A stretch of DNA of 24,585 bases, taken from positions 1 to 24,585 of the forward strand of contig CALFZM010000255.1 of the NCBI GenBank assembly GCA_937952235.1, read 5' to 3'. A program made the position numbers and the translations under genes. Source of the DNA: an uncultured Opitutia bacterium (GTDB lineage: Bacteria > Verrucomicrobiota > Verrucomicrobiia > Opitutales > Opitutaceae). Below the pieces are notes generated by a model. The model had not been told where the DNA came from and did no database searches. It saw nothing but the letters and a program-made list of their open reading frames with translations. This document shows, one piece after another, positions 1 to 6,645 of this stretch. Position 1 is the stretch's first letter. Every line of letters starts with the position of its first letter.

Positions 1-159
1 CGCCACGACTTCACGACGATCGACCGGGTCGAGACCGGGATAGTCGATCGTGATGGCCTCCTCGATCCCTGCCCGCGCTTGCGCGCGGTCGCTTACGCCG
101 GTGAGGAAATCGTCCGCCCGGCTGGCGAGTTCATCGATGATGGGACGCAGGTCCGACAT
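1..159 (-). CDS. Partial small protein of unknown function (N-terminal 53 residues)
   Basis: An ATG at 159-157 opens a frame that runs off the left edge of the window. The visible product starts MSDLRPIIDELASRADDF and continues as an acidic, probably helical sequence with no signal peptide, membrane segment or catalytic motif that I recognise. A purine-rich AGGGA sits just upstream of the ATG (minus strand), although very close to it. The start lies inside the last 29 bases of the rhombosortase gene in another frame, so it is probably the third gene of the leftward VIT/vWA-rhombosortase unit or is coupled to it. The composition looks like a genuine small cytoplasmic protein. I cannot assign a function, and its length is unknown. 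Confidence 0.6.
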   Translation of the reverse strand, partial: MSDLRPIIDELASRADDFLTGVSDRAQARAGIEEAITIDYPGLDPVDRREVVA

Positions 160-850
160 GTCCCTGCAAGGTTTGGCACCCCGCATCGTTTTGCAACGAT
201 TCGCGCGGAGCGAAGCGGGGACTTTCTCCGGACGGGCGCCGGGAGCGATGCGCCGCCGCCCTGGCGGCGAGCAGGCCGACCGCTCCGCCGAGAAGGTGCG
301 CCAGCGGCACAGGCGCGTAGCCGGCGCCGCTGGCAAACAGCGTGCGGGCAAACGCGATCTCGGCCACGCACTTCGCGCCCAGGCTGAGGCAGCCGGCCAG
401 CCCCGCCAGCCGCGCGGCCCGCTCCGGTCGGTGCCAGAGCTGGCCGGCGAGCAGGGCGAACAGGGCGCAGTCGAGTCCCGAGAGCCCACGGTAGACGTCG
501 AACTCCGGCAGCGCGGTCCACACGCCCACGGAAATCGCTCCCGCGGCGAGCAGGAGGGTGAGTGCCGTGGCCGTGCGCGAGTTCCGTTCGCAGGCGCAGC
601 CGAGCGCCGCGAACACCGCCACATCCCAGCCGAGGTGATTGGCGTCGAAGTGCGTGAGGTGCGCCGTCAGCAACCGCCACAGCTCGCCGGCCTCGATGGC
701 GGTGCGATCGAACTGCAGCGCCGCGGCCCATGCGGGCGGAAGCAGGTGCAGCGCGACGGCCACCGCGGCCAGGGCCGGCGTGAAAAGCGGAGTCCGGAAG
801 GGCGGTTCCACGTGCGGGACCGTGTCGGGGTCTTGGCGCCGGCGCGTCAC
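131..850 (-). CDS. rrtA: Rhombosortase (rhomboid-family intramembrane serine protease)
   Basis: The 239-residue polytopic membrane protein carries the hallmarks of a compact six-helix rhomboid. It has ELWRLLTAHLTHFDANHLGWD at about residues 56-75, the nucleophile motif GLSG with Ser124, and a late-helix histidine, His185, in PLAHLLGGAVGLL. This is the layout of the rhombosortase subfamily, which cleaves GlyGly-CTERM tails of exported proteins at the inner membrane. The GTG start at 850-848 overlaps the TGA of the upstream VIT/vWA gene (GTGA), so the two are translationally coupled; an in-frame ATG further upstream would lie inside that gene. The upstream product ends in a GlyGly-CTERM-like tail, the expected substrate. 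The last 40 residues are hydrophilic and overlap the next gene by 29 bases, so the C terminus may be an extension specific to this lineage. A generic rhomboid protease is the alternative, less likely given the neighbour. Confidence 0.82.
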   Translation of the reverse strand: MTRRRQDPDTVPHVEPPFRTPLFTPALAAVAVALHLLPPAWAAALQFDRTAIEAGELWRLLTAHLTHFDANHLGWDVAVFAALGCACERNSRTATALTLLLAAGAISVGVWTALPEFDVYRGLSGLDCALFALLAGQLWHRPERAARLAGLAGCLSLGAKCVAEIAFARTLFASGAGYAPVPLAHLLGGAVGLLAARAAAHRSRRPSGESPRFAPRESLQNDAGCQTLQGHVGPASHHR

Positions 851-2946
851 GACCGCGGTTGTGCCGGCGCGCGCCGGGCCGACGGAAGCGCACGTCCACC
901 GCAGGTTGCACGGTCGCCGGAAGCAGGACGGCCGCAGCGGCCGAACGCCAGGCCGGCGGCGAGGATCGCGCCGGTGAAGAGCAGCCACCCCCAGGCGCCG
1001 CTGAGGTCGCCGCCGCCGTTGCCGCCTCCGCCCGGGCGGCTCACGTGCGCGGCGGGGGCGGGGAATGCGGGCTGGGCGGCGTCGACGCGTGCGGGACGCG
1101 CCGGTTGGGCGGCGCGGGTCGACTGCGCGGTGCGCTCCGCCGCCACCCGCGCCTGGTTGTCCCGCGCGATCCCCCGCCGCGCATGCGACGCGTCGTCGAG
1201 CACGATCATCGCCGTCTGGTCCGTCACGAGCTGGTACGCGACTCCGAGATCGCGCACGGCGTCACCGGCTTCGTTCGCCGGCTGCAGGCCCGCGGACGCC
1301 CGGGCCTCGATCTGCTCGATGAGCGAGAGCGCCCAGAGCCGCTCGATCTCCGGATGGTCGGTGTCGATCTCCGGCAGTTCCAGCGTCGTGGAGTAGACCT
1401 TGTCTTCGCCGCTCAACGAGGCGCGCAGGGTGACGGTCGACTTGCCTGCGCCTTCGTAACGGCCGAAGAGCACGAGCTGCTGTCCGCGGTAGATCTTCTG
1501 CGGCGCGTCGCCCGTGGTGTCGAAGACGCGCACCGGGCCGCTGAACTTGAAGGACGCATGGTGCAGCGCCTCGTGGGTGACCTTGCCCTTGGCCAGCATG
1601 ATCTGGCCGACGATGTCGTCGGCATTGGAAACGCCGGCGTAGAAGCCGCCGCTCGCGCCGGCGATCGTGCGCATCAGCGGCCAGTTGGCGCTGTTGCCCA
1701 TGAGGAAGCCGAACACCCGGACATCGACCTGCTGGAGCAACTGGTGAAACGCGGCCGGATCGACCACGCCCTGGTTGGCGACGCCGTCGGTCACGAGGAC
1801 CACGCTCGCGGCGCGGTCGGCGTCGAGTTCCTTGAGTGCGAGGCGGAGGCCTTCGTGGAGGTTGGTGCCGCCGGACGGAGCGAGCGCCTTCACGGCGGCG
1901 ACGGCCTGCTGCACATTTTCGGTCGAGGCTGACGTCCAGGGGAGCAGTTCGCGGGCCTGCTGGTTGAACGTCACGATGCGGAAGCGGTCGCGGGGCGACA
2001 TGCAGCCGAGGGCCTGCGCGACGCCGCCGGCCAGGGTGGACAGCTTGCCCTGCATCGAGCCTGAGACATCGAGGACGTAGGTGTAGTCGGCGCCCTCGGC
2101 GAGCGGCCGGAGGTCGATGCCCGGCGTCACCACGAGCATGAACGTGCCCGGCTTGTCCCGGGCCGCCCGATACGGAATGACCTCGATCCGGCCGGGGAGG
2201 TTGTCGGCCAGGCGATAGTAGAGCACGAAGTCGCGGGTGAGGGTGGCGCCCGGCTGGTCGAGCGTCACGCGATACGTGCCGGCATCGAGCCGCTTGACGA
2301 CGGCGGCGGTTTCGAAGCCCGGCGTGCGGACGTCGTCCACCGGCCAGGCGGACTTCAGTTCGACATTGATCGCAAGGCTGCCCTCGACCCGCGCGTTCGT
2401 GGTCCAGAAATTCCGCGCCACCTCGTCGGTGCCGCCCTCCTCGAGCGGGTACAGGTAGCGGCCGACGCCCGCATCGACCTCGAGCGGCTGGTAGTAGACG
2501 AAGCGCAACTGCACCTCCGCCTGCGCGCGCACCGGGGCGACGCGGAACTCGTACGTCTGGTAGCCGTTCTTCGTCGCCAGGCCGGCCTCGTTGCCGGCCT
2601 TTCGCTCCTCGGCGTAGGCAGCCTCGGCCTCTCCGCGCGGGCGCACCTCGCCCTGGAGCGTCTTCTCTCCCGTGACGATCGTCACCTCCGCCAGGCTGGC
2701 GCTGCGCGGCACCGGGAACGCGTAGATCGCCTCGAGGTCGGCGGCGTGCGGGTTGAAGAACGTCTGCAGCACCTCGGTCTGGGCGAAGCCGTTGTTCAGC
2801 GTGACGTTCACCTGGTGGGAGCGCGTGGCCAGTGGCGCGTGGCCGGAGCCGGCGGGAGTGAGCGTGCCGGCGGCGTGGACCGCCGTGGCGGCAACCAGCA
2901 GGAAGCCGAGCGGCCGGAGCAGGCGGAGGAAGCGATGGATTTTCAT
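847..2946 (-). CDS. Secreted VIT and von Willebrand A domain protein with a GlyGly-CTERM-like tail
   Basis: The 699-residue product begins with a Sec signal peptide (MKIHRFLRLL, hydrophobic core, AxA-type site near residues 23-26). A VIT domain covers about residues 35-165 (NNGFAQTEVLQTFFNPHAAD, then AIYAFPVP). A vWA domain covers about 285-455 with an intact MIDAS: DVSGSM at 293-298, the Thr of SGGTNL at 361 and the Asp of VTDG at 387. A Pro/Ala/Arg-rich linker leads to a glycine run (RPGGGGNGGG, 637-646), a hydrophobic helix (about 652-669) and arginines, which is a GlyGly-CTERM architecture. An unusual 29-residue Arg/Cys-containing extension follows. The VIT/vWA combination is known from inter-alpha-trypsin-inhibitor-like proteins and from bacterial sortase targets. 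Here the coupled rhombosortase is the likely processing enzyme. The ATG at 2946 was chosen because it starts the signal peptide; an upstream GTG at 3012 would overlap the predicted sigma-54 promoter. Confidence 0.88.
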   Translation of the reverse strand: MKIHRFLRLLRPLGFLLVAATAVHAAGTLTPAGSGHAPLATRSHQVNVTLNNGFAQTEVLQTFFNPHAADLEAIYAFPVPRSASLAEVTIVTGEKTLQGEVRPRGEAEAAYAEERKAGNEAGLATKNGYQTYEFRVAPVRAQAEVQLRFVYYQPLEVDAGVGRYLYPLEEGGTDEVARNFWTTNARVEGSLAINVELKSAWPVDDVRTPGFETAAVVKRLDAGTYRVTLDQPGATLTRDFVLYYRLADNLPGRIEVIPYRAARDKPGTFMLVVTPGIDLRPLAEGADYTYVLDVSGSMQGKLSTLAGGVAQALGCMSPRDRFRIVTFNQQARELLPWTSASTENVQQAVAAVKALAPSGGTNLHEGLRLALKELDADRAASVVLVTDGVANQGVVDPAAFHQLLQQVDVRVFGFLMGNSANWPLMRTIAGASGGFYAGVSNADDIVGQIMLAKGKVTHEALHHASFKFSGPVRVFDTTGDAPQKIYRGQQLVLFGRYEGAGKSTVTLRASLSGEDKVYSTTLELPEIDTDHPEIERLWALSLIEQIEARASAGLQPANEAGDAVRDLGVAYQLVTDQTAMIVLDDASHARRGIARDNQARVAAERTAQSTRAAQPARPARVDAAQPAFPAPAAHVSRPGGGGNGGGDLSGAWGWLLFTGAILAAGLAFGRCGRPASGDRATCGGRALPSARRAPAQPRS

Positions 2947-2995
2947 GGTTGAAGCGGGAACGAGCCACGTGGGATCCGTCCCCGTCACGCTCCTT

Positions 2996-3011
2996 TGCTC
3001 GCCTCGTGCCA
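2996..3011 (-). promoter_or_regulatory. Candidate sigma-54 (-24/-12) promoter of the VIT/vWA-rhombosortase unit
   Basis: Read on the minus strand the site is TGGCACG-AGGC-GAGCA. It matches all seven bases of the -24 element (TGGCACG) and has the essential GC dinucleotide of the -12 element (TTGCW) at the correct 4-bp spacing, giving 10 of 12 consensus positions. Transcription would start near 2986, leaving a leader of about 40 bases before the ATG at 2946. The divergent neighbour is a sigma-54 activator, which strengthens the call considerably. Confidence 0.75.
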
Positions 3012-3025
3012 CGGGAGGGTCGCGT

Positions 3026-3081
3026 GGCGCTAGCGCCTGGAAACCACCGGGATGTCGTTTTCGCGCTGGTCGTGGCGGTTT
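3026..3081. promoter_or_regulatory. Candidate activator-binding region with two inverted-repeat motifs
   Basis: The divergent intergenic region upstream of the -24 box holds a perfect 12-bp palindrome, GGCGCTAGCGCC (3026-3037). It also holds a pair of inverted half-sites, AAACCACC (3041-3048) and GGCGGTTT (3074-3081), matching at 7 of 8 positions with centres 33 bp apart (about three helical turns). Counted from the predicted start near 2986, the half-sites lie around -58 and -91, a plausible place for an enhancer-binding protein. Short palindromes are common in GC-rich DNA, so this is tentative. Confidence 0.35.
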
Positions 3082-3098
3082 GGGCCGTTAAGCAGGAA

Positions 3099-4655
3099 AT
3101 GTCCAACGCCCGACAAAATATGTCCAAGACGTCCCTTCTGTTCTCCGGTCCGGATCGCGCTTTCGGCCACGCGGTGCGGGTGATGGCGGCGGCCAATCCG
3201 TTCCTGCCGGAGCGCATCGCGGCGGAACGCGCCGCGCTCGGGCCGGAGTTCGAGGAGCGCGGCGCGGATTGGAACACCCGGCCGCCCGCGAGCGGCACCG
3301 CCCGCAATCATGAACTCCTCCTCGCCCGTTGCCACGAGGTGCTCGCGCGGGCCCGGTCGCGGTGGCCTCGCGACGGGCGCGTCGCGCCGGATGACGCCTC
3401 CCTCTACGAGGCGATGACCGGGTTCTGGTTGTACCAGCGGTTTGCGCCTCGCTTCGACGCGCTCATCCGGACGGCATGGGAGGGCGGGGGAGGGCAGCGG
3501 GTGGATTTCTACCCGGCGTTTCGGGGCGAGGTGGAGGCGAGGCTGGGCGTGCCGGGCTGGGCGGAACGGTTCGGCGCCGGCGACCCGGCGCATCTCTTCG
3601 CGAGCGCGTTCCAGATCCGGCGCGCGTTCCACGGCATCTTTCGCTCGCTCGTCGGCGGATCCGCGCCGATGGCGCGGCTGCGCGCGGCGATCTGGCAGTC
3701 GATCTTCTCGCGTGACCTCGGGCGCTACCGGCGGGGGTTGCATGCGCGCATGGCGGACTTCGCCACGCTGGTGACGGGTCCGTCCGGCACCGGCAAGGAA
3801 CTCGTGGCGCGGGCGATCGCGCTCTCGCGCTATGTGCCGTACGAGCCGCAGCGCGGCGGGTTCGCGGGGGATTTCGCCGCGGGATTCTTTCCGCTGAACC
3901 TCGCGGCCCTCTCGCCGACGCTGATCGAGTCCGAATTGTTCGGCCACCGGCGCGGCGCGTTCACCGGCGCCCTCGCCGACCGGGCCGGGTGGATGGAGGT
4001 GTGCCCGCCGTCGGGCGCGGTGTTCCTCGACGAGATCGGCGAGGTCGGCACGGACATCCAGGTGAAGCTGCTGCGGGTCCTGCAGTCGCGAACGTTCCAG
4101 CCGCTGGGCTCGACGGAGTCGCGCCGGTTTTCCGGCAAGATCATCGCGGCCACCAACCGCGACCTGGCCGACGAGATCCGGGCCGGACGGTTTCGGGAGG
4201 ATTTCTACTACCGGCTGTGCTCCGACCTGCTTGCCACGCCGTCGCTGCGGGAGCAGCTCGATGCCGCGCCGGACGACTTGCGGACCCTGGTCTCGCACAT
4301 CGCCGGCAGGCTGCTCGATGCGGAGGAGGCGGAGGCCTTCACTCGCGAGACCGTGGGCTGGATCGAGCGGCACCTGGGCCCGCGCTATCCCTGGCCGGGA
4401 AATTTCCGCGAGCTCGAGCAATGCGCGCGCAACCTGCTCCTGCGCGGCGAATATCGCCCGGCCGGTCCGCTCCAGCGCGCCGGCACGGACGACTGGAACG
4501 CGCTGATCGGCAGCGGCTCCCTGACGGCCGACGCCCTCCTGCGCCGCTATGTGCGGCTCGTGCATGCCCAGGCCGGTTCGATCGAGGAAACCGCCCGGAG
4601 GCTCGACCTCGACCGCCGGACGGTGAAGGCGAAGCTGCTCCCGCGGGCGGAGTGA
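3099..4655 (+). CDS. Sigma-54-dependent transcriptional activator (AAA+ enhancer-binding protein)
   Basis: The 518-residue protein has the full sigma-54 activator core: Walker A GPSGTGKE (227-234), the sigma-54-contacting loop GAFTGA (286-291), Walker B VFLDEIGE (308-315), sensor I ATNRDL (351-356), the arginine-rich FREDFYYRL (365-373) and the WPGNFREL segment (432-439). A Fis-type helix-turn-helix occupies about 492-514 (SIEETARRLDLDRRTVK). The N-terminal 185 or so residues show no receiver aspartate pattern and no PAS or GAF domain that I recognise, so the input signal is unknown. The gene is divergent from the VIT/vWA gene, whose upstream region carries a sigma-54 promoter, so that unit is the obvious target. 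Two in-frame ATGs, 3099 and 3120, are possible starts, and neither has a well-spaced ribosome site; AGGA lies only two bases before 3099. The downstream pot genes begin about 94 bases later. Confidence 0.9.
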   Translation: MSNARQNMSKTSLLFSGPDRAFGHAVRVMAAANPFLPERIAAERAALGPEFEERGADWNTRPPASGTARNHELLLARCHEVLARARSRWPRDGRVAPDDASLYEAMTGFWLYQRFAPRFDALIRTAWEGGGGQRVDFYPAFRGEVEARLGVPGWAERFGAGDPAHLFASAFQIRRAFHGIFRSLVGGSAPMARLRAAIWQSIFSRDLGRYRRGLHARMADFATLVTGPSGTGKELVARAIALSRYVPYEPQRGGFAGDFAAGFFPLNLAALSPTLIESELFGHRRGAFTGALADRAGWMEVCPPSGAVFLDEIGEVGTDIQVKLLRVLQSRTFQPLGSTESRRFSGKIIAATNRDLADEIRAGRFREDFYYRLCSDLLATPSLREQLDAAPDDLRTLVSHIAGRLLDAEEAEAFTRETVGWIERHLGPRYPWPGNFRELEQCARNLLLRGEYRPAGPLQRAGTDDWNALIGSGSLTADALLRRYVRLVHAQAGSIEETARRLDLDRRTVKAKLLPRAE

Positions 4656-4749
4656 CGGGTCGGAGTCGGCCGTCGATCGCCGCCGCGCGCCACGCGGCCC
4701 GGCACTTCCGGCTTCCCCCGCCGGGCAATCGCCCTTGACTGCAGCGGTG

Positions 4750-5556
4750 ATGCGCTGGCTCTCGAGCCCCCGTTGCTTCCGCTTCGCCACCGGTTCCTGG
4801 ACGGCGCTGGTGCTGGCGTTTCTCCACCTGCCGATCGTCGTGCTGGTGGCGTACTCCTTCAACACCTCGCGGCTCAACGTCCGGTGGGAAGGGTTCACGC
4901 TGCGATGGTACGCGGAGATCTGGTCCAGCCCGGTGCTGCTGCGGGCGGCGGTCAACAGCCTTGTCGTGGCGGTGCTCACCGCCGTGATCTCGGTGGTGCT
5001 CGGCACGCTGGGGGCCTGGCTGCTGCACCGACATCGGTTCCGGGGGCGGCGCTGGCTCGAGGCGCTCGTGGGGCTGCCGATCGCGATGCCCGAGATCATC
5101 CTCGGGGTCAGCCTGCTCCTGCTCTTCAGCACCCTGGCCGTGCCGCTCGGCCACGGCACGGTGGTCGTCGCGCACGTCACGTTCTGCTTCCCCTTCGTCC
5201 TGCTCACGGTGCGGGCCCGACTGCAGGGCCTCGATCCGGCGCTCGAGGAGGCGGCGCTCGATCTCGGCGCGACACCCCTGCGGGCGTTCTGGCTCGTGAT
5301 CGCCCCCGCGCTGCGACCGGCCATCACGGCGGGTGCGCTGCTGGCGTTCACCCTGTCGCTCGACGAGGTGATCGTGACCTATTTCACCGCCAGCCCGGGC
5401 GCGGCGACGCTGCCGCTGCGCATCTTCGGCCTCGCGAGAGTCGGGCTCAATCCGATGCTCAATGCGCTCTCGACCCTTTTCGTCGGCGCCGCCGTGCTCG
5501 CGGTGTTGCTCGCCCGCGACCAGAGGCGCACGTCCTCCGGCCCCGCCGGGGTCTGA
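4750..5556 (+). CDS. potC: Polyamine-type ABC transporter permease (PotC-like)
   Basis: The 268-residue inner-membrane permease has about six hydrophobic helices and the cytoplasmic EAA loop of binding-protein-dependent importers (EEAALDLGATPLRAFWLVIA, in the second half), which docks onto the ATPase. Features typical of PotC/PotI are LHLPIVVLVAYSFNTSR near the N terminus, GLPIAMPEIILGVSLLLLF in the middle and AFTLSLDEVIVTYFT near the end. It is the first gene of a four-gene transporter cluster on the plus strand, with PotD starting 48 bases downstream. ATG 4750 was preferred; a TTG at 4735 would add five residues. Gene order is unusual, because potC normally follows potB. The substrate (putrescine, spermidine or a related cation) is inferred from family similarity. 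Confidence 0.88.
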   Translation: MRWLSSPRCFRFATGSWTALVLAFLHLPIVVLVAYSFNTSRLNVRWEGFTLRWYAEIWSSPVLLRAAVNSLVVAVLTAVISVVLGTLGAWLLHRHRFRGRRWLEALVGLPIAMPEIILGVSLLLLFSTLAVPLGHGTVVVAHVTFCFPFVLLTVRARLQGLDPALEEAALDLGATPLRAFWLVIAPALRPAITAGALLAFTLSLDEVIVTYFTASPGAATLPLRIFGLARVGLNPMLNALSTLFVGAAVLAVLLARDQRRTSSGPAGV

Positions 5557-5604
5557 GCTGCCGCCCTCCTTGACCGCCCGAACTCTTCCTCGCTCCTCCT
5601 TCCC

Positions 5605-6645
5605 ATGCACCTGCGCCGACCGTTCCGTCTGTTGCGTCCGTCCCTCGCCGCCGCCCTGCTCGCCGCCACCGCGCTGGCGGCGCGGGCCGCGGAAAAACTG
5701 AGCCTCTTCGCCTGGTCGGAATACGTCCCGGCCCGCGTCATCGAGGGCTTCACTCGCGAGACCGGCATCCAGGTCGACTACGAGACCTATGCGTCGGGCG
5801 AGGAAATGCTTTCGAAGCTGCTCACCGGGGGCGCGGCGTACGATCTGGTGCAGCCGCCGGACTACATCGCGGAGGCGATGATCCGGAACAAGCTGCTCCG
5901 ACCGCTCGACGCGGGGCGGCTCACGCGCCTTGACCAGATCGCGCCGGAAGTGCGGGCTCTGCCGCACGATCCCGGGATGAAGTACACCGTCCCGTACATG
6001 ACGGGCACGGTCGGCATCGTCGTGAACACCGCGAAGGTGAAGGAGCCGGTCCGGGGCTACCGTGACCTCTTCCAGGAGAAGTACCGCAACCGGATCGTGG
6101 TGGTGAACGACAACCGGGAGATCGTGAGCTGGGCGCTCGTCACGCTGGGCCTCGATCAAAACGCGATCACGCCGGCGAACCTCGCGCGCGCCCGGCCGCT
6201 CGTGGCGGAGTGGATCAAGCTCGTGAAGGTCTTCGATTCCGACAGCCCGAAGACGCCCCTGCTCAATGGCGACGTCGATCTCGGCGTCGTCTGGAGTGGC
6301 GAGGCCGCGCGCCTGATCCAGGAGAATCCGAAGTTCACCTACGTCCTGCCCGTCGAGGGCTATCATCCCTTCGTCGATGTGCTCGCGATCCCGACCACCG
6401 CGAGGAACGTCGCCGCCGCGCACCGTTTTCTGGACTACCTCCTGCGGCCGGAGGTGGCCAAGCTCGTCTCGGACGAGTTTCCCTACACCAACCCCAATCT
6501 CGGCGCCCGCCGGCTGCTCACCCCGGCGCAACGGGCCAATCCCGCGAGCTATCCGCCCATGACGGCGTGGAACACGTTTCGCGACATCGGGCGCGCGGCG
6601 GCCGACATCGACCGGATGATGACCGACCTGAAGAACCGGCCGTGA
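5605..6645 (+). CDS. potD: Polyamine-type periplasmic substrate-binding protein (PotD/PotF-like)
   Basis: The 346-residue protein has a Sec signal peptide (Arg-rich start, Ala/Leu core, cleavage near ARA|AEK at about 28). The mature protein begins KLSLFAWSEYVPARVIEGF, matching the start of PotD/PotF. Family landmarks follow: YDLVQPPDYIAEAM (79-92), NDNREIVSWAL (168-178), GVVWSGEA (227-234), EGYHPFVDVLAIP (251-263) and LRPEVAKLVSDE (280-291). By recall of E. coli PotD, Asp169 and Glu172 line up with its polyamine-binding acidic pair and Asp258 with its Asp257, while the tryptophan near 255 is replaced by Phe256. No lipobox cysteine is present, so it should be soluble in the periplasm. Its stop overlaps the next gene's GTG. 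Confidence 0.9.
   Translation: MHLRRPFRLLRPSLAAALLAATALAARAAEKLSLFAWSEYVPARVIEGFTRETGIQVDYETYASGEEMLSKLLTGGAAYDLVQPPDYIAEAMIRNKLLRPLDAGRLTRLDQIAPEVRALPHDPGMKYTVPYMTGTVGIVVNTAKVKEPVRGYRDLFQEKYRNRIVVVNDNREIVSWALVTLGLDQNAITPANLARARPLVAEWIKLVKVFDSDSPKTPLLNGDVDLGVVWSGEAARLIQENPKFTYVLPVEGYHPFVDVLAIPTTARNVAAAHRFLDYLLRPEVAKLVSDEFPYTNPNLGARRLLTPAQRANPASYPPMTAWNTFRDIGRAAADIDRMMTDLKNRP

Noticed and set aside
847..1100. LPxTG-type sortase signal or PEP-CTERM tail on the VIT/vWA protein
   Set aside because: No LPxTG or PEP motif precedes the membrane helix. The Gly-rich run and the adjacent rhomboid fit GlyGly-CTERM better.
2947..3012. GTG at 3012 as the start of the VIT/vWA protein
   Set aside because: It would bury the signal peptide 22 residues in and place the start within the -24 box of the predicted sigma-54 promoter.
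1262..3307. Long Arg/Pro-rich open frame of 681 codons on the minus strand
   Set aside because: It is an out-of-frame shadow of the VIT/vWA gene, with low-complexity Arg/Gly/Pro composition typical of GC-rich third positions. The gene in the accepted frame has intact domains.
4656..4749. Sigma-54 promoter before the potC-like gene
   Set aside because: GGCAC occurs here, but no GC doublet lies at the required -12 spacing.
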